From assembly GCA_963989385.1 (NCBI GenBank), contig OZ022506.1, positions 64,429,434 to 64,493,433 of the forward strand: 64,000 nt of DNA, in the 5' to 3' direction. Each line of letters begins with the position of its first letter. The stretch's first letter is position 1. The stretch is from Ctena decussata (lineage: Eukaryota; Mollusca; Bivalvia; Lucinida; Lucinidae). This document shows positions 33,145 through 44,590 of the stretch, piece after piece. The position numbers were made by a program, and so were the translations under genes. Under the pieces are notes generated by a model, which ran no database searches, was not told the origin of the DNA, and saw only the letters and a program-made list of their open reading frames with translations.

Positions 33145-34855
33145 CGATATCCATAAAAGTTCTTATATAGAGCCATTCTCTGTAACCACTTAAAAAGCCG
33201 CGCCACGCATAGTCATCGATTTTGCTCAAACTTTCCTTATTTACTTATTGTGACACCAAAGCAAGAAAACCATGTCGATGTCATTCCTACATGTGCCCGT
33301 TGCCATGGCAACGGCTGTTGAATATTTTGTCAGAAATTGAGGTAAAAATTGTACTAAAATAGACATATTTCTAACAAATTTATGTATTAGAAAAAGAATG
33401 ACATACTCTGAATGCTTCTCATATGTAAATGTCTTGTTCACCTTGAGTCGACACCAAAACTTTGAATTGTATTTGGAATGCTTGTAATGTCATCAGGCTT
33501 GGGCAAAGTGGGTGGGGGTAGTGCTATATTGAGAAAGGCTATTTTAAGGCAGTTTTAAGGTTATTTGTAGAATTCATGCAGCCATAACGGCATATGTGTG
33601 CAGCTTAATCTAACAAAGCAACATTCCAAGAATATGTTTCTGGAAAAACATGCTTGGTAAAGTATACTTCCTGAAGCGTTACCATAGCAACAATAAGTGG
33701 ACCGTCGCAACATTCCAAAATGTTGGGTAATAATACTTATAATGTCAAATCATCATATCTTATAAATACATGTGTTCCTAAATTTTTAAATACACTTAAT
33801 AGTAAATTGGTCTTTTATAAAATATCAACATATTGCTAGTTTCTCTGTTTAAGGTCACGGTCAAGGTCACAGAAGCACGAAAAGATGGCTAAAATGCGTT
33901 TTTTCCTTATACTTTTGTGTTCTCTAGCAACCAAAAATTGCAGCATTGTCTTTGTACTTGGAGTTTATTTAGTGAATGACAACAACTTTCAAATACACAT
34001 ATAGCTGGCTTTTTCCAGTAACAACCAAGGTCAAGGTCAAGGTCACAAATACAAGAAAAATGCTAAAAAATGCACATTTGTGTTAATATTTTTTTTCCTG
34101 TATCAACATTAAATTTATATAATGTCTTTCTACTTGACCTTTATTTAGTATATATCAATAGCTTTCAAATGCACTTATAGCTTGTTTTCTCCAGTAACCT
34201 CCAAGGTCAAGGGCAAGGTCACAAAAACAAGAAAAATGCTAAAAATGCACATTTTGCTCATTTTTTATGTTCTGTATCAACAGCAGAAACAGAAAATGTA
34301 TTTGCACTTGGTCTTTATCTAATATATTTCAATAATGTTGTAAAGCACATATAGCTTGTTTCCTACAGTAGCTTCCAAGGTCAAGGTCACGGTAACAAAC
34401 ACAAGAAAAATGCTAAAATGAACATTTTTCTCACATTTTATGTTCTTTATCAAAACTTAATAGAGCAAATGTCTTTGGGCTTGGCCTTTATTTATTATAT
34501 TACTATAGCTTTCAAATGAACATATAGCTCTTTACTTCCATTAGCCTACAATGTCAAGGTCAAGGTCACAAAAACGAGAAAAATGCTAAAATGCACCTTT
34601 CATTCATATTTTGTGTTCCGTATCAACAGTAAATAGAGAATGTGTATTTATACTTTGTCTTTATTTGGAATATTACAATAGCTTTCAAATACATGTACAA
34701 TTCGTTTCCTCCAGAAACTTCCAAGGTCAAGGTCAATGCCATAAAAACAAGAAAAATGCTAAAAATGCACCTTTTGTTAATATTTCGTGTTCGGTATCAA
34801 AATTAAATGTAGAAAATGTATTTTTGCTTGGTCTTTATTTAGTATACATTTCCTC
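33145..34855 (+). repeat. Left arm of a ~7.4-kb inverted repeat, with ~175-bp tandem units
   Basis: The outer part (33155-33720) is the reverse complement of 39980-40560: shared phrases include 'agccattctctgtaa', 'ttgctcaaactttcc', 'cgttgccatggcaacg' and 'gaagcgttaccatagcaacaataagtg'. The inner part is six tandem units of 169-178 bp, each with an AAGGTCAAGGTCA-type cluster (33851, 34029, 34202, 34375, 34553, 34722) and 'caagaaaaatgctaaaa'. It stops mid-unit at about 34850. No coding potential. Confidence 0.8.
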
Positions 34856-36935
34856 TTAAACGACGATGCTCATTCTTACCAAAGTTCATATCTAGCATCT
34901 ATAAGCAGGGGGAACCAATGATACTGTTTTTATCCAAATCGCTTCAGAACTTTGGTTGCTATGGCAACTTACAGTTTTCATTGACTTGTAAGGGAAAAAT
35001 TGAAAATTTGCATTTATTGCTATTTCTCTGCAGATGATTTGACAAATCTTTTACGGAAATGTTCCTTGAGTAGCTCTCTATCAATAACATGAAATTTATG
35101 TTAATTGCACAATTTGGCTGGTTGCCATGGCAACCGAATGGTTAAAAATAGGAAAAAATATTCAAACATCATCTCTTTAGAAACTATGCAACCAATAAGG
35201 CTGAAACTTCACAGAAAGGGTCTTAGTACTTCCCTCTATAAAAGCACTGTTTTTCTTTGCAATGCTTCAGCAGTTTGGTTGCTATGGCAGCTTAAAATTG
35301 CCATTGACTTATAATGTGAAAATAGTAAATTTGCATTCATTGCTATGTCACTGCAGGTATTTTGACAAATTTTATAGAAACTTCCCCAGAGTAGTCCTCA
35401 ACCACCCTCATTCAATTTATGCAAAGGACCTCTGACGGTTGTAATGTTAATTTGCCTATAAAAATAGTCAAAATTAAATTTTTGATATACCCAAGAATTT
35501 CTCTTGAAATTTGTTGCTCTCAACTTCCCCTAACTGGCCATGAATTTAATTTCTGATTATTTTGCACATAGACTTCAATTTTTGGTGGAAAAAGCCAAAT
35601 TTTGTAATTAAGCGTAATGGAAACAGGAAAAGTTTTTTAAAGATACTTTTCCCCCCGTGCCTCAGCTAGCCACTTTGTATGTATGTGTGTACTATCATAA
35701 TACACATTTTGTGTGAGTGGCTTGCTGAGGCACGGGTGGGGGGGGGGAGATAGTCTACAGCTGAAAAACTGAAAAAGTGGGTGGGGTACTTACACCCTTT
35801 ATATCTAAAAACAGGCTAAAGTCCTTAGTACTGAAAGAATATTGCATAATATCAGTAACAGTAGTGTGTACGTCAGTTTAAGCATAGTTATCAATTAAGA
35901 TTTCGGTATGTTAGAAAACCAAATAAATGGACTTATTTTCAGAGACTGAAAACTTCACATACCCCTCTTGATAAAATTGGTCTATGTTAGTCTAGAGGCA
36001 TGATATTTTTTTCAAAATTACTGTTAAAATGTCTTTATAGTACACAAGGCTACATATTAATGCCAAATATTTCAACTTTTGCTGCCCGAGGAAGGTGCAG
36101 TAATTTGTCGAAAAAAGGGCAAATATGCATTGATACTGTCAGAGGTCCTTGCACTATTTGGCTGATTGCCATTGCAACAAAATGGTTAAAAATAGAAAAG
36201 ATATAAAAAAATATCATTTTTGCAAAAACTATGTAACCAATAAAACTCAAACTTTTCAAAAAGTATTTTAGTACTAGCCTTTATAGAATTAGTGTTTTTC
36301 ATGGAAATTGCTTCAGCAGTTAGGTTGCTATGGCAACTTATAGTTTCCATTGACTTATAATGGGAAAAATGGAAATTGGCAATTTTTTGCTACCTCACTG
36401 CAGTTATTTGGATTTTTTCTACAGAAATGTTTTTGAGTAGTCCTCTATGATTCATGTTAATATTGTCCAAATCACTGAATTCGATTCGTTGCCATGGCAA
36501 CATAAAGGAAAAAAAAAATTGAAACAATATTCAAAAATCTTTCCCACAAAAACCATATAGGGGGATGAAGCTGATTCTCTGCATACATGTTTATGACATT
36601 AGCCACTACATATATATTGTTCTTTTTTTATGGTTGCTCACGTGGTTTCATTGCTATGGCATTTTAAAGTTTCTATAGACTTGTATTGGGAAAAGTGCAA
36701 ATTGGCATTTATTTCTGTGTTACTGCAATCTTTAGGCATAAAGTTTTACAAACATTTTTTTTATTGTAACTTCATCAATTTTGTTAATATTAACTAGGAC
36801 AAGCATACCAACTCAGTCAAAGTTGAAATTAGGCCATATTGTACAACTTTTCTTTCAGTTAGTTACTCCTGAGTGCTGAGGGTGAATGGACTCAGGTGAG
36901 CTACAGAACCAATGGTCCTCTGGTTTGCTCACCTG
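34856..36935. repeat. ~310-330-bp repeats with GTTGCCATGGCAAC palindromes
   Basis: Units contain 'ggttgctatggcaactta', 'ccattgacttataatggg', 'catttNttgctatNtcactgcag' and 'acaattNggctggttgccatggcaac'. Unit starts are near 34970, 35278, 36323 and 36650, with unrelated sequence at about 35430-36000. A separate hairpin element (CCGTGCCTCAGC / GCTGAGGCACGG) lies at 35655-35742. No gene. Confidence 0.65.
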
Positions 36936-38800
36936 AGCCAGAGGCTCCAGGGGAGATTATAGTATAGGTAGGATTCGTTGTCCCTCGTACGTCTGTCGTC
37001 CGTCCACAATTTCAAATGACCTCTCCTCTGAAACCCTGGGCCGATTGTAATTAAATTTCATATGCAGGCTCCAGGAGTCTTAGGAACGATAATTTGTTCA
37101 AACATCCTGGTCACATGACCAACATGGCCACCACGCCCATATATGATAAAAACCCTTAAAAATCTTCACCAGAACCAATAGGCAGATGGCCTTGAAACTT
37201 GGTATGGAGCATCGGGTAAGCGAGTACTACCAAGATTGTTTAAATTATGACCTGGGGCTGATTTTGACTGTTTTTTACGGTAAGGTCAAATTTGCTTCCT
37301 TGTGCTTTTATATGGAAAAATGCTAGAAGATATGATATCTTGGAAGATTTTGGGCTAAAAATAGGTGTGTACAGCCATCTTACTGAGTACATGAAGATTT
37401 ATGAGTACAAGAGATCAAGGTCATTCTTTCTCTCATGTTTCAACAATTTTAAACATCTCCTCAAAAGCCATTGGGCCAATTGTAACCAAATTTCACATAC
37501 AGTCTCCAGGGGTTGATTGATAAACATTTGTTCAAACGGTCCAGGTCACATGACCAACATGGCCGCCACACCCATATATGGTAAAACGCTTAAAAAAACT
37601 TCTGCAGAACCAATAGCCAATGGCCTTGAAATTTGGTATGTAGCATAAAGTACTCAAGTACTACCAAGATTGTTCAAATAATGATCTTAGGTTGACCTTG
37701 ACCTTTCTTATGGCAAGGTCAAACATGTGGAAATGCTAGAACATAAGGTTTCATGGTAGGTTTTGAAGATTTTGGCCTAAAAATTGGTAAATACAGTCAT
37801 TTTAATGAGTACATGAAAATTTATGAGTACAAAAAGTCAAGGTTATTCTTTGACCTTTGACCCAGGTCTCTTATATTTTGACATTTTCAAACATCATCTC
37901 AAAAGTCACTGGGCCGATTGTAACCAAAATCCATTTGTGAGCCTCCAGGGCTTGAGAGAACAAAAAGTTGTTCAAACGATCCAGGTCACATAATCAACAT
38001 GGCCACCATGCCCATATATGGCAAAGACCTTTAAATTTTTTTTTCGTAAGAACCAATTGACCTTCAAACTTGATAAGTAGCATTGGGTACTCAAGTTCTT
38101 CCGAGGTTGTTCAAATTATAACCTTTAATTGACCTTGTCCTTTTCTACAGCAATTTCAAATATGGGAAAATGCTAGAACATAGATTTTATGGGAAATTTT
38201 GAAGATTTTGGCCTAAAAATTGGTATATACACTCATCTTAATGAGGTCATGAAGAATTATGAGTACAAGAGGTCAAGGTCAGTTTTTGACTTTTGACCCA
38301 GGTCTCTCATATTTTGACATTTTCAAACATTACCTCAAAAGCCAAATTTCAACCAATTTTCATATAGAGTCTCCAGTGGTTGAGGGAATGAAAATGTGTT
38401 CAAACGGTCCAGGTCATATGATGAACAGGGCCGCCATACCCATTTATCATATAAAATTTAATACTTTTTTCTCAAGAACCAATAGAAACTTGGTAAGTCG
38501 CATGGAGTACTGAAGTATTACCAATACTGTTCTAATAATGACCTTTGGTTTACCTTGACCTATTCTGCGGCATGCTCAAATATGGGAAAATGGTAGAACA
38601 TAAGATTTCATGGAAAGTTTTGAAGATTTTGGCCTAAAAATGGTATATATGGTGTCTTAATGAGTACATGGAGATTTATGAGTCATGGTCATTCTTTGAC
38701 TTTTGACCCAAGACTCATATTTTGACAATTTCAGACATAAGTAAGAGCCACTTGGCCAATTGCTTAGGTGAGCGATTCAGGGCCTCATGGCCTCTTGTTT
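36936..38800. mobile_element. Composite repeat element with ~430-bp units, bounded by TCACCTGAG / GGTGAGC
   Basis: The left end GCTCACCTGAGCC is followed by a GTCCGTCC-rich segment, then four units starting near 37015, 37437, 37885 and 38310. Each has 'gggccgattgtaaccaaatttcatatNNagNctccag', 'gttcaaacggtccaggtcacatgaNcaacatggccgccac' and 'ccttgaaacttggtatg'. The right end is TTAGGTGAGCGATTCAGGG followed by GGCCTCTTGTTT, familiar as a bivalve repeat end. Single diverged units occur at 885, 1600 and 13200. Non-coding. Confidence 0.65.
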
Positions 38801-40575
38801 CTGTGACCTTGACCTCACCCTTTTGGGCCACTGAAAGAAAGTTGTTTGTTTGAAAGCTTTTGTAATATACTAAATAAAGACCAACTACAAAGACATGGTT
38901 GCAATGTATTGTTGATATAGGACACAAATACCAAAATTCTGTGCATTTTCGCTTGTTTTTGTGACCTTGACCATGACCTTGGAGTTTATTGAAGGAAACT
39001 AGCTGTATGAGTATTTAAAAGCTATTGTAATATAGTAGATAAAGACTAGGTACAAAGACATTTCTGCAATATATTTTGATACAGAACATAAAAAAATTGA
39101 GAAAAAATGTGCACTTTTAGCATTTTTTCCTCTTTCTCTGACCTTGACCTTGACATTGACCTTAGAGGCTACTGAAGAAAAGTTGTTTGTTTGAAAGCTT
39201 TTGTAACATATTAAATGTATGCCAACTGCAAAGGCACTGTTGAAGTATATTGTTGATATATGACACAAAAGTTTGCAAATATGTGCATTTTTAGCATTTT
39301 TTCTTGTTTTATGACCTTCACCTTGACCTTGGAGGTTCCTGAATGACACAAGCTATATGTGTATTTGAAAGCTATTGTTATGTGTTAGATAAAGACCAGG
39401 TACAAAGACATTGCTGCAAAAATATTGTTGATACAGAACACAAAATATGAGAAAAATATCCACTTTTAGTATTTTTCTTGTTTCTTTGACCTTGACCTTG
39501 ACCTTGAACTTGGATGCTTCTGGAGGAAATTGGTTGTTTGAAAGCTTTTGTTATATATTAAATAAATTCCAACTAGAAAGACATTGCTGCAATTTCTTGT
39601 TCCTATATAGGACACAAAATGTTTCAAAAAATATGTATTTGTAGCATTTGTTCTTGTTTGTGTGACCTTGACCTTGACCCTGGAGCTTCCTGAGTAAACC
39701 CAACTATATGTGTATTTGAAAGCTCTGTAATATGTCAGATAATGACCAGGTTCAAAGCCATTGCTGCAATATATGGTTGATACAGAACACATAATATGAA
39801 AAAATATGCATTTTTAGCAGTTTTTATTGTTTCTGTGACCTTGACCTTGATAAGAGAATCCAACAAAATGTCCATAGTTTATAGAAGATAAATATATTGT
39901 AAAATGAGTTTCAAAATTAAGAAACAAATATGATCATAAACTATGATGATTTGACATTACAAGGACTGTACCCCTAAGAACTTGCTTTTTGCAACGGTAC
40001 ACTTATTGTTGCTATGGTAACGCTTCAGGAAGTATACTTTCCAAAGCATGTTTTTCCAGAAACATATTAACAGAACACTTTTCTGTAGGAGGACAGTGCA
40101 CATATATATTGACGAGGCTGCAAGAACTCTAGAAATGTCCTGAAAGATGTGTGAAATTGGATTTTTGACATATATGGAAACCCCCACCCACTTTGCTTGA
40201 GCCTGATAACCACAGAGGTTTTCCAAATGATTTTTTAATTTCTTTTTTAAAGTTAGTGTGAACAAGTTATTTGTAGCTAGAAAGAAATTAGAGCTTGTCA
40301 TGCATTTGAAAGTTAATATCTATATTTGTTGAAAAATTGCCCATTTTAGGACAATTTTTAGCACATTTTTTCCCAAAATGTATAGCTGCTGTTGCCATGG
40401 CAACGGGCATGCTTTGGAATGAAACTGATGGTGTTTTCTTGTTTTTGTGTCACAATAAGTAATATAGGAAAGTTTGAGCAAAATCGGTGACTATGCGTGC
40501 CACGGCCCTATGTAAAAATTTAAGTCATTACAGAGAATGGCTCTTATTAAAGTGTGGTGAAGAAATCCTATTAAA
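38800..40575 (-). repeat. Right arm of the ~7.4-kb inverted repeat
   Basis: Mirror of the left arm. Tandem units of about 175 bp carry TGACCTTGACCTTG clusters at 38806, 38962, 39139, 39312, 39486, 39661 and 39837. Then an outer unique part with the CGTTGCCATGGCAACG palindrome at about 40390 runs to the 'acagagaatggct' phrase near 40545, where similarity to the left arm ends. ORFs of 108-116 codons on the minus strand come from the tandem units. Confidence 0.8.
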
Positions 40576-41184
40576 AAGAAAGAAAATGGGGATCATTTAT
40601 ATTCTACGGCTAAAAGTTGAAATATGAAGGTAAAAAATCACACACGAAATATAGTTGAGAACAAACTCATCTACTCGACATGACTTCCTACTGTTCTTCT
40701 AGAAAATCAATGAAAAATATCTTTTCGGATATGAAACTGCCCAAGTTTTGTGTGTCATTTCCATAAATGTCTTTAAGTTTTACGGTTGAAAGAAAAGAGT
40801 CTGAAATTTTAGGAGTACTGGCGGGTCGGGGGTAGGTGTGTGTGGGGGGGGGGGGCTTCCAGAAGCTGAGACATTTTTAAAAAATAAGATTGATGGAAGA
40901 ATTCTGACCCCCCCTCCAATATCTCAATATGCCTAATAAAATATATGCCCCCCCTGCTCAGAGGCCTATTGATTTCCGACCCACCCCTCCCTCCCCACCC
41001 ACCACGTCCCTAATTACGGTTTAAATTTGACATTCGATAGCATTATGTGCCATAAGTTCCAAACTGGTGCGTTTTCATTGACGCTGAGTATATTTTGTAG
41101 ACTAAACATGTATCAAATTATCATATGGTACACCACCGTGGTAATAATGTGGTCTTTGTATGTGTCTTGGCATACCGTAGTATA
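40576..41184. other. Gene-free stretch
   Basis: No gene. G/C-rich homopolymer patches lie at 40840-41010. A 29-bp segment at 41061-41089 is the inverted copy of 19262-19290. Confidence 0.5.
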
Positions 41185-41518
41185 CTGCTCACAAAAAGTA
41201 GGGAATATTTGACACAGAAGCAAGTACAGCAATTAATAATAACGGCTGGGTTAAATTATTATTGTATATTGATAGAATAGTAGTCAAGTGATAGTATTCA
41301 GCTTTAACAGAAATTATCACTCTAGATCACTTCATATATAGCTGCACATAAAGGCCCAGGGGGGGGGGGGGGGGGGGGGTCTAGACCGTGATTTCGCATC
41401 GGCAAAAAAAGAAGAAATTCTTGTTGAACCTCAAGTTCTGTAAATATTCAAAATATTCAAATTGTAATAATATTCCTAACTGAAACACCCACTTTGGAAG
41501 GCTTTATTGTGGTTTTAA

Positions 41519-41740
41519 CCCTGTTTAGACCGGATACCCGTTTTGGGGACATTATGCAAACAGTGCAGACCCAGTTCAGACGCCGCAAAACGCGGCGTCT
41601 GATCAGGGTCTACATTGTTTGCTTACAGGAATTTCTATGCAAAGTACAATAAAAGTGAAAATATTCACCAGAAACCCCTAAAACTAGTAATGGGATTATC
41701 TGAATGATAAGAATGGACAAGTCCACTGGTCAAAAAAGAG
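41519..41740. mobile_element. piggyBac-like MITE flanked by TTAA (full-length)
   Basis: A 222-bp element, CCCTGTTTAGACC at one end and AAAAAAGAG at the other, with TTAA at 41515-41518 and 41741-41744. Its centre (41556-41622) is a long hairpin between GCAAACAGTG and CATTGTTTGC, with an AAAA loop and a GACGCCGC / GCGGCGTC stem tip. Its reverse copy at 16433 lacks that tip. Confidence 0.85.
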
Positions 41741-41851
41741 TTAAGGCGTAGGGCCCATGCAAATGTCACTGTTGGCGAGACAATTTACAACATTATGGTA
41801 TCTTTTATGACTGTCTTTTTGATTTTTGGAAAACCAGCATGAAAATGTATT

Positions 41852-42088
41852 TGAGCCGCGCACGAGAAAACCAACAATGTGGTTGTGCGTCCAGCGCAGA
41901 CTCAGATCAGCCTGGGCATCCGCCAAGTTTGACCACACTCTTCATTTAGGGGGCAAAGGGTAGCTAAGGGTCTAAGCTACCTCTATGCGGACAGCGAAGA
42001 CTCTGATCAGACTGGGCGGACGCCCAGGCTGATCTGAGTCTGCGCTGGGCGCACAACCACTTTGTTGGTTTTCTCGCGTCGCGGCTCA
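41852..42088. mobile_element. TGAGCCGCGAC-family foldback MITE, copy 8
   Basis: A complete copy with a one-base loss in the left terminus (GCCGCGCACG). It is nested inside the mariner-like element, so it inserted later than that element. Confidence 0.92.
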
Positions 42089-42494
42089 TTTGTGTCTCAG
42101 GCTTGTAAAGTTAATACATGAAGCATTAGTCTTTAAATTGTTTGCCTGAAAATGATTAGTCGTGGCTGCGCCGCATTCGTGGGAAACTTGGCTGTCGACT
42201 CGCGTATACGAATTTACCTTACGTCACGAGACATGCTTAAACATATCAATAGTCACACTGTGTCTATGAATACTTGATTTATCGTCTATAACTGTTACAG
42301 TTTTATGTTCATCTATTTTTTTCTTAATTCTGCTTTTCTTAAATATCTTAATGTTTATTTACTTTTTGTGAGCACTATAATCACATAATTAAGTTACTTG
42401 CTGTAATATTGAAGTCTACTGTTGTGTTTAGGGGAACAAGATGAACACTGTTTCATTCCATGAAGCAGCAGGGAACATAGAGAATACCATGTTA

Positions 42495-42616
42495 GTGTCT
42501 TTTGATATCAAGTTTATCAGGCGAGACCAGAAACAGCGTAGGAATGGCGAGGCTTGCCGAGCCAGTCCGACGTGTTTCTGGTCGAGCCTGATAAACTTGA
42601 TAGCAAAAGATACTTA
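42495..42616. mobile_element. Foldback element (TTTTGATATCAAGTTTATCAGG)
   Basis: TCAAGTTTATCAGGC...ACCAGAAAC and GTTTCTGGT...GCCTGATAAACTTGA form a ~37-bp stem around a GC-rich centre with its own small palindrome (GGCTTGCCGAGCC). No ORF and no clear target duplication. Confidence 0.6.
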
Positions 42617-43094
42617 GGTGGTTTTCTATTTATCATGCGTCATGAATTTTTTAAGGCGTAAAGAGCGGCAAACAAGTGATGAGCAAACGCATTTTTGTTC
42701 GAACTTGCTGACGTCACGAATGCGTTGTGAGGTAAGTCGGTGACGTCAATTGCCCAATCGAACGCTGATATTACGGCCAACGTCAGTGTGTAGCCAATTG
42801 TCTTCAGAGATAGCTTCTTAAGTCATGACCTGATAACATTCGCGCAAGCGCAGTTCTACAGTGACATGATATCACATCATGTTATCATACCCCCGTTATC
42901 AAGTGTATTTTGCAGCAGATGCATGATAAAGTAGGAAACAGACATCGTATGATCGAGACATGACTCCACTATAAGCTCACCTTTTCTTAAACACTCGCCA
43001 GTAAATGTGTACGGAACCCGGAAAGGGACATTTTCCTGTCCGATATTTATCAGAATAGAATTTGAAACAAGGAAATGCGAACGGAACTCAAAAC

Positions 43095-43400
43095 CACAAA
43101 TATCTCGTTTAAACAACTTATTATATCGTTTTAACGACATATGTCGTTTGAACGATGTACAGTAGAATGGAAATTATAACAAGAAACCTACAAGGACATT
43201 AAATCAAGAAAAACAGAAAAGACATTGAAACAACAAATATGTCGTTTTAACGAAGTATTATCTATTTTCCTTTTCCGATATTTATCAGAAAAAAATGAAA
43301 CAAGAAAATTAGAACAGAAGTAAACACAACAAATATCTCGTTTGAACGACCTATTATATCGTTTAAACGACAAGTATGTCGTATAAACGAGATATTTGAT
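43095..43400. repeat. Short repeats of TATCGTTTAAACGACATA palindromes
   Basis: Seven or more variants of 'ATCGTTTAAACGA' and 'TGTCGTTTGAACGA' occur in about 300 bp, in both orientations. ORFs on the minus strand (43188-43510) are read from this repeat. Confidence 0.65.
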
Positions 43401-43690
43401 GTTTTGATTTCCGTTAATGTTTTCTTGTTTCCGTTTCTATTCTTATCTGCTTTCAGGAAAACACTTATCAGAAATTTAATCCATACATATATATTTATCT
43501 CCCTCCTCATTGTGGGCTTCTAAGGAAAGAACTTGCTCCCAGGGTAAGGAAAATTGTTCCTTTGAGAGTTACGCCCAATTTTCAAGTGATACTTTTAAGA
43601 CCGTTAGTCTAAGAGTAAAGAGTCTAATCAACTTTTGATCCGAAAAAAGTTTGGAAAACTTGAAAACTTCAGGGAAATCTAGTACAGGTA

Positions 43691-43903
43691 GGGTCAAGTC
43701 AGGTAAATTCGGACAGCAGGTAAATTCGGACATACCATCGCAAACAGTGAAAATCCAAATGAGACGGCTCATCATGAGTCGTCTCATCAGGGTTTTCACT
43801 GTTTGCCCTGTTAATATTGTTTTAATTCCAAATAACTGACAGATAAAGGAAACAATGATACTGTCCGAATTTACATGCTGTCCGAATTTAGCTGACTTGA
43901 CCC
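43691..43903. mobile_element. TA-flanked MITE GGGTCAAGTCAG with hairpin module
   Basis: Inverted termini GGGTCAAGTCAG / CTGACTTGACCC, with TA on both sides (43689-43690 and 43904-43905). Two subterminal copies of TAAATTCGGACA stand at the left and their complements at the right. The centre holds a GCAAACAGTG...CACTGTTTGC hairpin (43740-43806) of the type also found in the TTAA-flanked MITEs. Confidence 0.85.
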
Positions 43904-43905
43904 TA

Positions 43906-44338
43906 ATTTTGAAGAGGAGGATAAGTGGCCACCTGGAGAAACTGCTGAGAATTGTTTGGTTGGTTGGCTGGCTGGGTTAAACGGCTTTTTGAGACAGTAT
44001 TTCAATCTACATCAAGCCGTCTCTCAGAGACACGGAGAAAAAAGGAAGGTAGGATAGATGAGAATAAAAAGCAAGCAAAACCCAACCCTACTTCACCTAC
44101 TACAAGCACAGCAAACCCTTGTCCTTCTATTATCCAAATTGATAAGACGCCCCGGCACTAAGAGGTACTTAGCACCATCGCCGATTCAACCATACCAAAC
44201 TGGCGAGAACGAATTCATGTTTTGATCAAAGATATCCCAAACTGTAAAATGAAGATTAGGTAATGATTTGGTGAACTGCCTGTCCCATGACCATAGTGTG
44301 TGCAAGCTGGTCTGGATTAATCAAACATGCAAGTCTCC
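43906..44338. other. Gene-free stretch, nothing recognised
   Basis: A 69-codon ORF at 43952-44161 has no recognisable feature. No other signal was seen. Confidence 0.45.
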
Positions 44339-44343
44339 CTTGG

Positions 44344-44585
44344 GGCCGTATTCATAAAGCCACTTAAGTCGTTGCTATGCGGTTGCTAAGGCTAAATATC
44401 TATAAAGGAGATTCCCTACAACTATGAAATTTTGTCTGGAGGAACAGTCTTTGTAAGACTGTTCCTCCAGACCAAATTTCATAGTTGTAACAGACCAAAT
44501 TTCATAGTTGTAGGGAATCTCCTTCAAAGAAATTTAGACTTAGCAACAGCATAGCAACCACTTAAGTCGTTTTATGAATACGGCC
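44344..44585. mobile_element. GGCCGTATTCATAAA foldback MITE, copy 2
   Basis: A 242-bp copy with the same 15-bp termini as the element at 27822. It is flanked by CTTGG (44339-44343) and CTAGG (44586-44590), a 5-bp duplication with one change. A 22-bp direct repeat (CAGACCAAATTTCATAGTTG, twice from 44468) lengthens the right arm. Confidence 0.88.
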
Positions 44586-44590
44586 CTAGG

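Larger units (their letters stand above)
41185..42375. mobile_element. Mariner-like TIR element GCTCACAAAAAGTA, host of two other MITEs
   Basis: Left end CTGCTCACAAAAAGTA and right end TACTTTTTGTGAGCAC, flanked by TA at 41183-41184 and 42376-42377; 1191 bp. It contains the piggyBac-like MITE (41519-41740) and a TGAGCCGCGAC copy (41852-42088). Its termini resemble those of the element at 58870-59564. No transposase. Confidence 0.75.

Noticed and set aside
38999..39349. 116-codon ORF and its neighbours at 38715 and 39466 as a gene family
   Set aside because: They are the same frame of successive ~175-bp repeat units, with no start context or conserved domain.
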